Part shown: one piece after another, positions 10,471-20,289 of the stretch
Layout: every line of letters starts with the position of its first letter
How positions within the stretch are numbered: the first letter of the stretch is position 1
Origin: Azolla pinnata
Taxonomy: Eukaryota > Streptophyta > Polypodiopsida > Salviniales > Salviniaceae
Direction of reading: 5' to 3'
Assembly (NCBI GenBank): GCA_037176905.1
Contig: JBBBWG010031554.1
Location: 1 to 44,759 of the forward strand
Length of the DNA stretch: 44,759 nt
The notes under the pieces: generated by a model
Database searches by the model: none
The model's input: the letters and a program-made list of their open reading frames with translations, nothing else
What the model was told of the DNA's origin: nothing
Made by a program: the position numbers and the translations under genes

Positions 10471-11652
10471 TGTACCCAATCGTCGCTAGTACAAGCAATG
10501 TCAAGCTGTTGCATGCGGCTATGTCGACAGCTTGTAATGGAGCGTTGTACAACATTGGTTGTGTTAGCGGGGATCGGGTACTCGGCGTGGCCAGGCATTC
10601 GCAGCGCGATGGCGCAGCAGCTGGAGAGCGTGGAGGAGCTGCGCAACAACTACAACTTCCTGCGGGCGGGCCTCAGCACGCTGGCGGCCCAAGTACACCA
10701 GCAAGCTGCACTAGCTGCAACAACACCGGCAACACCACCGACAACACCACATGGATCATCGCCTCAATGCACTTGCTGGCATATCCCGAGCGTCAGTGCG
10801 GCTAGGATCGGCCGGACCCCGGCATTGGCAGGTATACTCACCCCCACCGCCGACCCTCAGGCCTTCCAAATCCCGTGCTACCAATGCGCCCTCCACGGCC
10901 AAGACCGCATGGACAAGCTGCACCACTGCGTGCAATCGGACCTCTCCGCGAACCTTCCCCTCAAAGTGGCCTTGCAACCGCGCTCCGGCGCGCTCGACGA
11001 CGACTGGTTCGGCTCCTCGGCCACGGTTGTGATCGTCGTCGCGCTCGAGCTCCTTCTCCTGCTCGTGCTCTCCGTCGTGTTCGGATTGGATCCGTTCGTG
11101 TCGTGCCTAGGGGCTAGAAGGGCCGTGAGGTCGCTTCGCCTCGGGCCCGGTGGCGTCACTAGTTTCGGTGATCTTTGGCTCCTCGAGGTCAGCGGCGGTA
11201 GCTACAAAGGTTGGGACACACCCGTGCTCCGGGTGAGACCCAGGAACGACATGCGGCTTTGGTACTGGGACTTGTTTGCCAAGATCGCCGGAGTGGCCGC
11301 GGTTTGGGGCTTCTGGATCGCAACCGTCGTGGGCGCCGCGCATCCGGTAGGCCTCGATCGAGGCCAAGCGTGGACCAACAGCTCGACGTGGACAATCTAC
11401 GTCGGAAGCATCGGCAGCCTCGTCGGGCTTCTCGGCTGTCTGATGGCCAGAGGCAACTTGCATAGCTTTCGCTTGTTTCCGGACGCTCGGAGGGACGACG
11501 CGCTAGGGCTGTTGCATTGGAGCTTGGTTCAATGCGCCGCGGAGATAGGCTTGAGCATTCTGAGGCTTGCGTTGCCGCGGTCGCCGTATTTCATGGCGAT
11601 GTCCGGAAGTCACCAGGCGATCGCCACCGCTGAATGGTTGTGGCGGACCTAG
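10468..11652 (+). CDS. Unknown multi-pass membrane protein, possibly truncated by an in-frame stop
   Basis: One open frame of 394 codons. I do not recognise the family. Strongly hydrophobic segments lie near residues 183-207 (VVIVVALELLLLLVLSVVFG), 269-290 and 307-327. Weaker ones lie at 26-42 and 348-370. A Thr/Pro-rich stretch (84-97) and several Cys (101, 103, 137, 140, 154) mark the N-terminal half. Sequence from about 10600 onward is GC-rich with GC3 bias, like the two genes at the left end, while the first 25-40 codons are less biased. The Met at 10537 or 10609 may therefore be the true start. The stop at 11650 (TAG) is followed in the same frame by 56 codons ending at TGA 11821-11823 that still look coding. 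An undetected intron is possible. Confidence 0.6.
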   Translation: MCTQSSLVQAMSSCCMRLCRQLVMERCTTLVVLAGIGYSAWPGIRSAMAQQLESVEELRNNYNFLRAGLSTLAAQVHQQAALAATTPATPPTTPHGSSPQCTCWHIPSVSAARIGRTPALAGILTPTADPQAFQIPCYQCALHGQDRMDKLHHCVQSDLSANLPLKVALQPRSGALDDDWFGSSATVVIVVALELLLLLVLSVVFGLDPFVSCLGARRAVRSLRLGPGGVTSFGDLWLLEVSGGSYKGWDTPVLRVRPRNDMRLWYWDLFAKIAGVAAVWGFWIATVVGAAHPVGLDRGQAWTNSSTWTIYVGSIGSLVGLLGCLMARGNLHSFRLFPDARRDDALGLLHWSLVQCAAEIGLSILRLALPRSPYFMAMSGSHQAIATAEWLWRT

Positions 11653-11823
11653 TACATGGTCCTCGAGATAGGCATATGGATGCAGTGGGCTACTGCAAAG
11701 CGATCGTTATCCGTAGGCCCACATTCGGATAGCCGCGGTATCCCTTGGGTACGTACATTCCTACTAGCCGGTGCTCTTGCCCGTGCCACCATCCTTGCTG
11801 CTGTTAGTGGCAAATGGAAGTGA
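11653..11823 (+). other. In-frame coding-like continuation after the TAG
   Basis: It directly continues the frame of the gene at 10468 past its TAG. The 56 codons include WMQWATAKRS and a hydrophobic TFLLAGALARATILAAVSG stretch that would make one more membrane segment, then TGA. The TAG sits where TGG would read WRTWYMVLE, so a single G-to-A change could explain it. Confidence 0.45.
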
Positions 11824-12522
11824 GTCATCGTTGCCGCCCACATTTCTCAGCAAACCCTAAAACCTCGGGTATTATACATGAATACCAACATCATGTTGGC
11901 ATGTGAGAAAAGAGAGAGTTGCGCAATATTACTTGTTCTTTTTGCACGGAAAATTACACAAGAGAATGACCGGCTTCTACACAATGCTTTGAGTTTCTTT
12001 TACCAGAAGATGCACAAATCTTGCATTATCAATAGCCAATCCTATTAATTTCATCAGTTCGATTGAAAGGTTGAGATTCGGCGCTCTCCTCATCAACATC
12101 GTAGCTAGCACAAGTGCCACTATTAAGACATCCTCATTTCTTCTCATCGATTCTTCCCAAAGTCGAGAAGAGGGTAATAAGTATATAGAATCAGTAGATC
12201 CCAATGGTAAAAGACAGGTGATGGACAAATGAGATTGCTCGCCGAAACTACAAAGAATAAATTGGGCTTGGGGCTGGAGATTATTACTCGACGTTGGAAG
12301 TGTGTCGACATACTAAGCTCGGCGCAACTAATTTAATAGTGACAAACCCCTGCGCAGATGAGCTCACATGAAGTAGGTTGAGTGCGGCAACGTGAGCCTC
12401 AAACTGCAACAGTAACAGCAACATCAACAGCTATGTTGTTTGCTTGCCATTGACTTCTTCCCCTGCATGTCTAATCAGCCACTTAGATCGGTGATCAAAT
12501 CAAGTCATGTCAGAGAAAAGAT

Positions 12523-12656
12523 GCCAATCTCTGTCTACAGCCGGTGCTGCAAAAGCCAAACCTGCAAAAAGACTGATGCTTTCTTCACTGCCAATCTCTC
12601 TTTGCAGCTAGTGCTGCAAAATCCAAACTTTGTAAAATAGATTGCTTTCTTCAATG
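12523..12656. repeat. Diverged 67-bp tandem duplication
   Basis: Two copies start at GCCAATCTCT (12523 and 12590) and continue through GTGCTGCAAAA-CCAAAC to TGCTTTCTTCA. Divergence is clear. Non-coding. Confidence 0.75.
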
Positions 12657-13382
12657 CCACTGCTACTGCAATAATGGCATGAAGAAGGCGATTGACATTC
12701 AGTAAATCTTTATGCAAAGGGAACAGATGCGAGCCATTATACGTGTGAGTCCCTTGTTAATTTCCTATACTACCACGGACAATATTTATACCTTGGTTTA
12801 ATTGATTGGCGCCCATGAATAATAAGTACAAGTTTAGTCTCCAAAACAAGGTAGCTAACCTATTTCTTTATCTAACTCAAACCCTAGGCCCATCTCTATG
12901 CACATTTAACCGCTTTGATATAAGAATAAACTAAGTCCTATCCATTTTATTTTTATTGTTGTAGAATTGATATTTACTTAATTTTGGTCTTCATATCGCT
13001 ATAGACTAGACTGTACCTATCGATCATAATCTTTTTTTTCTTTTTCAAAAGAAAAATCTTTGCATCAAACATCAAAATCATAGTCATAAAGCTAAAGTTA
13101 CAATAAAGTAATAGCTAACAAGAATATTTAAACAAGTAATCTTCTATTTCGTTTACAAGAAATTCTAAAAAATCTTGATTAGTTTGAATATTTCCATCAT
13201 TTCATGTTAGTCTATATAATATAGTTAAAAATAATCACCTCCTATCAATCATAATCTTTTAGATTTTCTCTAAGCAATTAATATCGAGTGATTTATCTTG
13301 GTTAACTCACTTTATTACACAAACATTTATGATTTATTATTGGAGCGAATGCTTGTGAGACTTCCCGTACGATTGATAACAT

Positions 13383-13384
<2 letters not shown>

Positions 13385-13422
<38 letters not shown>
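13385..13422. repeat. (GA)n microsatellite
   Basis: An uninterrupted AG run of about 38 bases in AT-rich DNA. Confidence 0.95.
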
Positions 13423-13424
<2 letters not shown>

Positions 13425-14435
13425 TTAAAATAGAAGATGTTCATAAAGATTTAAGGATTTATGAGGTTACATTTCAAATAGAAAAACAATGAGATACATT
13501 ATTTTCATGTCTTTAAATTTTATTAAGTAATAATCTGTTCTACATTATTTCACTAGAAACCATTAGAGAGTTTAAAGAGATTTTGAAGCAATAGTTTCTA
13601 ATATGGGTTAAAATAAAGTGTAAATTCTCATTTTTCTGGCACATCATACAAACCGTAATGGAACAACTAAAAACAGTAATAGTTGCTCCAAATGCAGGAA
13701 TGCATAATAGATATCAGTTATGCATGTTGTGGAATACAACTAAGAATTAGTCTATATGATTAAATATAAAACCAAAGAATATAATGTCACTTCCTTATCA
13801 ATTGCATTGAGGTTCCTCATTACTTCAAATTGCATTGAACACTAGAACCAATGATATGAATATAGATAAAAGAGAAACTATAACTAATTTCATACAAAAG
13901 GATAAACGAGTGAATGAGTCAACAAATAAAAAAGAAAAGACCTCGAAAGGTTCTAAGACAAATTAATATTTAAGACAAAGTTCAAGAGTAAAAAAGACAC
14001 GATATGATAAGTTCATTAATATTAAATTTAATGGAGATAACAAATGGGAATCCCGAGTATGATAATCTCAAGGAATATCAAAACCTTCAAAAAGGTCACA
14101 TTACTAGCGCACAAAGCCTTTTATTTAGCTTTAGGTTTGTAAAACTAACAAACTAATTTTATCATTAGTGAATTGCTTAGAAAAGAAAGTAATTCACAAG
14201 TCACATTGACATCTTTTAATAACCATCAACCATTTGTGTAGAATGCTTTTACAATTTTAAATGTTTACTTTCAAACTATATTACCAAAGATATTAGTACA
14301 ATGGGAGAGTGATCAAATTATGAAGAATTAACAAAATTTATAATTAATGAAAATAGTCACATGGAATGTAAAGGGAGCATGGTCAATGAAAAAGAATCTT
14401 TGCAATTCCAACCCAACCCAAGAATCAATCCAAAT

Positions 14436-14665
14436 TGTGAAGATAATAAGTTAGAATAAGAATTAGTTAAATAAATATAACCGCCCCTCATGGGCATTCG
14501 ATATGAAACATCACCTGCCTTTATGGTGATTCATCATGAAGCCTACATTCATGACGTTCATCATCTCCCTCTATGCATGTATATAAAGGCATCCAAGGCC
14601 ATGATGTCTGTAATTGAGAAACATAACATTACGTTCCCTCTTCTCTCTCTCTCCGGCACACACAC
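14436..14665 (+). repeat. Copia 5' LTR (3' end uncertain)
   Basis: It aligns with the LTR at 6130-5842 (minus) from the first TG through TATATAAAGGC (14580-14590) and GAGAAACA-ACGTTC to the CT-rich stretch near 14645. The two then diverge and gag follows quickly. No tRNA primer-binding site is visible, so the LTR end and primer site seem lost or eroded. Confidence 0.78.
14580..14587 (+). promoter_or_regulatory. LTR TATA box
   Basis: TATATAAA occurs at the same place in both LTRs (here and 5975-5982 on the minus strand), about 145 bases from the LTR start. Conservation in both copies supports it as the retrotransposon promoter. Confidence 0.6.
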
Positions 14666-14675
14666 CTCGTCGCCC

Positions 14676-17600
14676 AGCCCAATGACCCCAACACCTAGCT
14701 TGACGAAGACACTCAGCCTGACAACTGCAATGCAAGGCAATACCCTGCTTGTTCCGACCGCCATGAGAAGTTACAACCTCGACAAACTTACCGGCCCGAA
14801 CTATCTTATGTGGTCAATGTGGATGACGTTGGTACTGAAACAAGCGGACCTCTGGGACATCATAAGTGGTGCATCGCAACTCCTGGCGACTAACAACGCC
14901 AAATAAATGGCGAAAGACCTTCAAGTGTAAGCGTAACTCATGTTCTACCTTGGAGACTCGCAAGTCCAAATGGTCCGACGATGCAACACATTGACGAAAA
15001 TTTGGAGGTTCTTACAATCCAATTACCACCATGAAGCCCTCATCACCCAAGGCGCCTCGCTTAAACGGCTCATCATTGCCTCCCTTGCCGAAAATCAAGA
15101 AATCTCGAAGTTTCTTGATGAGTGGCATATGCTACTGGACAAGGCCCTTTTTTCGGGACTCCAATTGGACCCTGAGCTCCAAGCAATGCTCTTCCTAGGC
15201 ACAACATTACCTGCTTTGTGGTGACCATTCATCACCACACAAGCCTCACCATCGAAACGCTAATGGCAGGCATTCGACAAGAACAAATCATGCGGCACAA
15301 TAGTGCACATAACGCGAGTAGAGTCACTCCAACACCTTCGACCCAATATGCGGTGTGACGACAACCCAACTTTCAAAGGGGATTACCATTCCGAAAGAAC
15401 AACAATGTCTGCCCCAACACTAATTAGACCAAGGCGTGTTCATATTGCAGTCGTAATGGACACCCTAAACGTGAATGCCAGATTAAGCATTGAAAATAAC
15501 AACACATGCAATCATAACAACATGGTTGGCGTCCGAGAGCCCATCTCTAACAACTCAACATCCCAGAGCTTGGACAATACGATTTGGAGAATGTACAATT
15601 ATCGTCACTAAACAGTAGCACTTATGTCCCATTCAACAAAGACACAACCATGTGACTACTCGACACTAGCGTCACCCATCATATGACACCGCAAAAGAGA
15701 TGGCTACGGAACTACAAGCAATTCCCAAGCGGCATGTGTGTGTACCTCGGCAACAACCAATTTCTCACGGCCATCGGCACCTGCAACTTGTACGTGACAT
15801 TACCAAGTAGAGTAGGAGTCACTATCTCCAACATATACCATATTTCGGGACTCAGTTAGAATATCCTCTTGGTGACAACAGCTACATCGACTGGATTGTC
15901 TATCGAATTCTTCCATGAATCTTATATTATTCACTTCAAACTCCCTAATAAAGAGTTTGTAATTATCAAACTACCCCAAAAATGTCGTTTGTATCCGATA
16001 ACTTTATCGATGTCCAACCCACATCATGTAATTGGTGTATAATCCACTCATGCCCTCCATCTAACCAAAGTCATGTTCACCCTCATGTAGCATTATAGGT
16101 TCGGCCACATCAAGAGCGTCACACTAAATCGAATGGTAAAAAACAAGCTTTGTGCAAGCTTACCCTTGTATTTGAACTCAATCGAACTGTGTGAAGGATG
16201 TATCTTAGAGAAATCTAGCCATAAAAGTTACCGGCCTAGATCTCAATCCAAATCCACCTAATTAAACCAACTAGTCCATAGCGATCTATGTGGTCCCATG
16301 GAAACAAGCTCACTCACGGGCTCTCATTATTTCCTAACTTTTATTGATGACTTCAGCAGGTATATGGCCATCTACTTCTTGAAGAAAAAGTCTGAAGTAT
16401 TAACCTGCTTCAAAGAATATTGTAACCTCGTCATCCGACAACACGATCTTCCTATCTAGGCACTTTACTCTGACAATGGTGACAAATATGGCTTGAGTGA
16501 GTTCTAGACCTTTTGTCAACGATTCATCGTCTCATACACACCTCAACAAAATGGGGTGTCCGAACGAAAGAACCGCACCCTTGTCGAAGCTGCTAGAGCA
16601 ATGCTCATCACGACAGGACTATCTAAAAGCTATTGGAAAGAGGCGGTAGCGACGGCATGCTACATCCAAAATCGAGTCCCGCATGTCATCGACCCCAATG
16701 TCACTCCTTACTTCCATTGATTTGGTAAGCCCCCTAACATCAAACATTTTAGAATATTTGGATGTGCGGCATACCCGATGAAAGCCCTGGATCTGTGAAA
16801 AGAACTGGACCCAACAAGCAACAAGATAATCTTCGTTGGCTACGGCGATCGTTTTGGCGTCAAGGCGTATCGATTATATGATCCAGTGTATCGAAGATTC
16901 CACCTCGCTCACTCGGTCTACTTCGACGAGAGCTCCCTCATCAGCCCTCAATTTGAAAACCATAATCCTGATATCGCCTCCTTCATCCCATCCATTAATC
17001 CAACTCCCTCCAAATCATCTCCAAACATTCTCTCTAACCCTCAACTTCAATGGGAAGAGTCATCCCAATTCACTCCTTTCTTACCGAACACTTCCACTCC
17101 TAGTACTCAAATACCAATCCCAACACCACCTAGTGCACCTCCATGGTCTCCTAGCACCAAAACCATATCTCATTTATTCCCCAAGTCTCCCAATACACAA
17201 CCTACTTATACATCAAACCCCACCCCAAGAGCTTGTAAGACTCCTATCCCAACCATACCACGGAACTCCCATCAACCTCTACCTCCTACCATACCGGTAC
17301 AATCTGTTCATCAACCATCCCTACTAGGGCCGATCCCCAAAGCCCGCTTAATCAAAGCTCCCAAAGTTCGATCCTTAAAAGAGATCTATGAGAAAACCAA
17401 CATCCTATCATCTAGTATACTCCTAAATTCTAACCCAAAATCACTAGATGACCCTTCCTTTGATCTCTTAGATACTTTTTATCATATGAGTCAATGACAC
17501 TCTCCCAACGGTGACCTCTATTTATACAACCATGACTCGTTTGACACTCTATCTATACAGGAAGCTCTCTCAGGACCGGAAGCTGCTTCATGGCCTGAAT

Positions 17601-17875
17601 CCATGGACTCGGAATACGAATCTCTCATGGAGAACGGAACATGGCAACTAGTACCATCACTGTCAGATTGAAAGTTGGTGTCTTGCAAGTGGCTACTCTG
17701 GAAGAAGTTCAATGCTGACGGTTCGATCTCGCGCTACAAAGCATGATTAGTGGCACGTGGCTTCTTACAAGTTCCCAACATGGATTAGAACGAGATGTTC
17801 TCTCCAGTACTTCGAATCACCTCTTTCTAGGTACTACTCGCTATTGCCGCTCAATTTCGCCTCATCGTTACGTAG
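14676..17875 (+). pseudogene. Degenerate copia gag-pol
   Basis: Open stretches are 14490-14906, 14940-15224, 16886-17497 and shorter ones, separated by stops and shifts. Domain order and motifs are normal for copia. The protease active site reads DTS instead of the usual D(S/T)G, one of several disabling changes. The linker between integrase and RT (16886-17497) is Pro/Ser/Thr-rich, as is usual in this family. Confidence 0.88.
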
Positions 17876-19755
17876 AAAGAGTATAATCTTATTAAGGAAT
17901 AAAATTATTCTTTAATTGCATTTAAGTCAGACAGCCAACTCACATTCTACAATCTAAGTACATTAACTAAATTTCACATCTCGTTATTCTTTCTACATAG
18001 AGCTCACTTTGCTGCCTAGAGGTTGGCTCCTTCTGCCGCGGACATTGTGCAGTGTGTAGTTGTGCGCCCACACATCTTGAGGCTTGTCTCTCAACATCTC
18101 ATTAGTATTACGAGGAGGGGCTACTTAGACTTTTTGTAGGGATCTATAAACCAATTTAGTACTTGAGGTATCTAATTATCGTATCCAATTTAGCACTCAC
18201 TAAAAGCATTGGGTTTGACATTATAGACTCGACATTTCCTTCTATCTCTATAAACCTTTTGATTTTTTCTTAGTTTATTCTTGCACTTGAGGGTTTACCG
18301 AATGTTTCTAGGGATGTTTGCATCTTATTTAAATTATTGAGGTTTTGTGCTAATCAATATTCGGCTAGCATTGCTAAGGTAATTAGGAAGACAAAACTTC
18401 GAATCAACCATATTGTTATATGTTTTTCAAAATCTAGAAGTACAATATGTCTTTTTCTTGAAAACATGTGTGACTAGTAGGAAGGAGCATAATATTATTG
18501 CCAAAGTTTTGCATACACTTTACATATTATGTTTAATAGGGTTATTATCCTCTACTTTCAAATATTTAGAAATTTGTAACTCCTTGCATTTTCTTTGTTG
18601 AAAAACTTTTGGCCCTATTAAATGTTTTTTATTTGTATCCTTGTTAAAAATATTTTTGGAAGCTCATGCACATGGTTGAGCCTAACGTGTCACAATATGC
18701 CACATGATTATGATCCAAATGTTAAACATCTATGTATCTATCCATATACAAATCAATATGCATGTATATATTTACATCTATGTATACATGTGAATATATA
18801 TGAATACATACTTATTAATGTGTCATGTACGTATGTATGCATATACAAGTGAATATGCACATATCTATGCATACCGACATAACTATGCATGTATGCATGT
18901 GTATTTAGATGATTATACATGTATGTATGCATATACATGTGAATATAGGACTAATACAGGCTAATGTGTAGTTAGCATGCAATTACTATGAAACAATATG
19001 TAGTTACTATGTGATTAATATACAACAAACATGCAAATACTATTTAGCAAATCTGCAGCTACTATGCAGCAAAACCTTTTACTACAAATGTGTTGCGGCC
19101 AATATAATATAGTTGTTGCAACATTGTGTCATAAGCAAGATTTGAACTTGTGACCTCATAATTTAACATAATCAAGTGGTTCAAAACACATTTTCACAAA
19201 GAACAGGTAACATTGTGTAAAAAGAGAAACACTTGGAATACTCCCTTTGATACTATAAGAAATCCTGCCTTGTTGTATGGAAAACTTTGATACCAATATC
19301 AAACAATTTAGAAAAACACTAAAAAATAAAACAATTTTTAACACCACAAAAATTTGAAGAATACAAAATTCATCACAAAATTGATGTTTATGAAAAAAAA
19401 ACTATAAATTTGTTACTTTTTGCAAATGATAATAATGTCTTGAATCAACTGCATTGACATTCAACATTCAATCTAGAGCAAGCCTTATCAATATATTTCA
19501 TGAGTTTGACCATAGAAAAACAAGTATGAGGATTTTTTATTAGTGATATATTGAGAAATATATGAAAAACATAATAAATTCTCACGATTTTATATTACAA
19601 AAAGATAATACAATGCGGTTATACAATATTTCAAAGAAAATTATACAATAGGAATTCAGTCTTCTCCATCCGAACCACTTATTGACAAATTTGAGCTATC
19701 ATCCTTTTCTGAACTAGTTATTAGAGCATTGTCCCCTTCTAAGCTATCCACCCAT
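17876..19755. other. AT-rich non-coding region with TATG/CATG repeats
   Basis: No coding domain seen. Around 18730-18960 the sequence is dominated by ATGTATG/CATGTATA motifs that give low-complexity open frames on both strands. Around 18960-19080 short motifs such as TAGTTACTATG and CAGCTACTATG recur. Confidence 0.55.
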
Positions 19756-20165
19756 GCTGCTTATGGGGGGCAATAATTAGCAGGGGTCAATGCCTAGCAT
19801 TGATCCCTACTGCATTTGAAGGGAACACAACGGCAATTATTAGTTTGGTGGCAGCAATTACTAGCTTTGTGGCAGCACTTAGCTGGATAAGTGGGGAACG
19901 CAACAGGGGTCGATGCTAGGCATCAACCCCTGCTGGTTTTGGGGGCAATAATCAGCATGGATCAATGCTAGGCATTGGCCCCTTCTGCTTTTGGGAGCAA
20001 TAATCAGCAGGGGTGTGCAACAGGGGTCAATGACAAGCATTGACCCTAGCTGGTTTTTGGGGCAATAATTAGCAGCAATTATTAGTTTAGTGGCAGCACT
20101 TAGTTGGCTGAGAGGGGAACGCAACAGGGGTTCATGCTAAGCATCGACTCCTATTGCTTATTGCC
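19756..20165. repeat. Cluster of five imperfect palindromes in a nested repeat
   Basis: Five copies of a 27-bp imperfect inverted repeat, core near GGGTCAATGCTAGGCATTGACCC in consensus, start at about 19782, 19905, 19957, 20022 and 20126. Between them recur GGGGCAATAATCAGC and a longer block with CAATTATTAGTTTGGTGGCA and GGGGAACGCAACAGGGG (about 19830-19910 and 20065-20130). The arms vary while keeping partial complementarity. The cluster lies 130 bases before the ParB-like pseudogene. Confidence 0.8.
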
Positions 20166-20289
20166 CCCATGAGCATGGATGTAAGCATATTGTAGATGGA
20201 AATGGATGCATCCATGTGTGTAGCTAGGGAATAATTTGATCACGTATGTATCTACCCATGTTTGTGTTTAATCTATAATATATACATAT

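Larger units (their letters stand above)
11824..14435. other. AT-rich non-coding region
   Basis: No gene can be supported. It holds a 67-bp tandem pair (12523-12656) and a (GA)n run (13385-13422). A minus-strand open frame of 83 codons at 11977-12228 has no recognisable domain. Confidence 0.5.
14436..17875 (+). mobile_element. Ty1/copia retrotransposon, 5' half (5' LTR, gag, protease, integrase, RT N-terminus)
   Basis: The LTR starts at 14436 (TGTGAAGATAATAAG), preceded by CAAAT (14431-14435). The domains follow in copia order. Gag begins with YNLDKLTGPNYLMWSMWM near 14770. A CX2CX4HX4C zinc knuckle starts at 15437. The protease remnant LLDTSVTHHM is near 15655. The GAG-pre-integrase motif CEGCILEKSSH is near 16195. 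The integrase core (16270-16720) keeps D in HSDLCG, D in LYSDNG and E in QNGVSERKN. The RT N-terminus (SRYKA, LVARGF, FSPVLRITS) ends near 17875, just before the usual QLDVKTAFLNG block. Many stops show it is dead. There is no RNase H and no 3' LTR here; those parts lie inverted at 5842-7345. Confidence 0.9.

Noticed and set aside
11977..12228. 83-codon minus-strand frame
   Set aside because: No recognised motif, no codon bias and no neighbouring exon; could be chance.
18622..18938. Met/Tyr/His-rich frames on both strands
   Set aside because: By-products of ATGTATG repeats.
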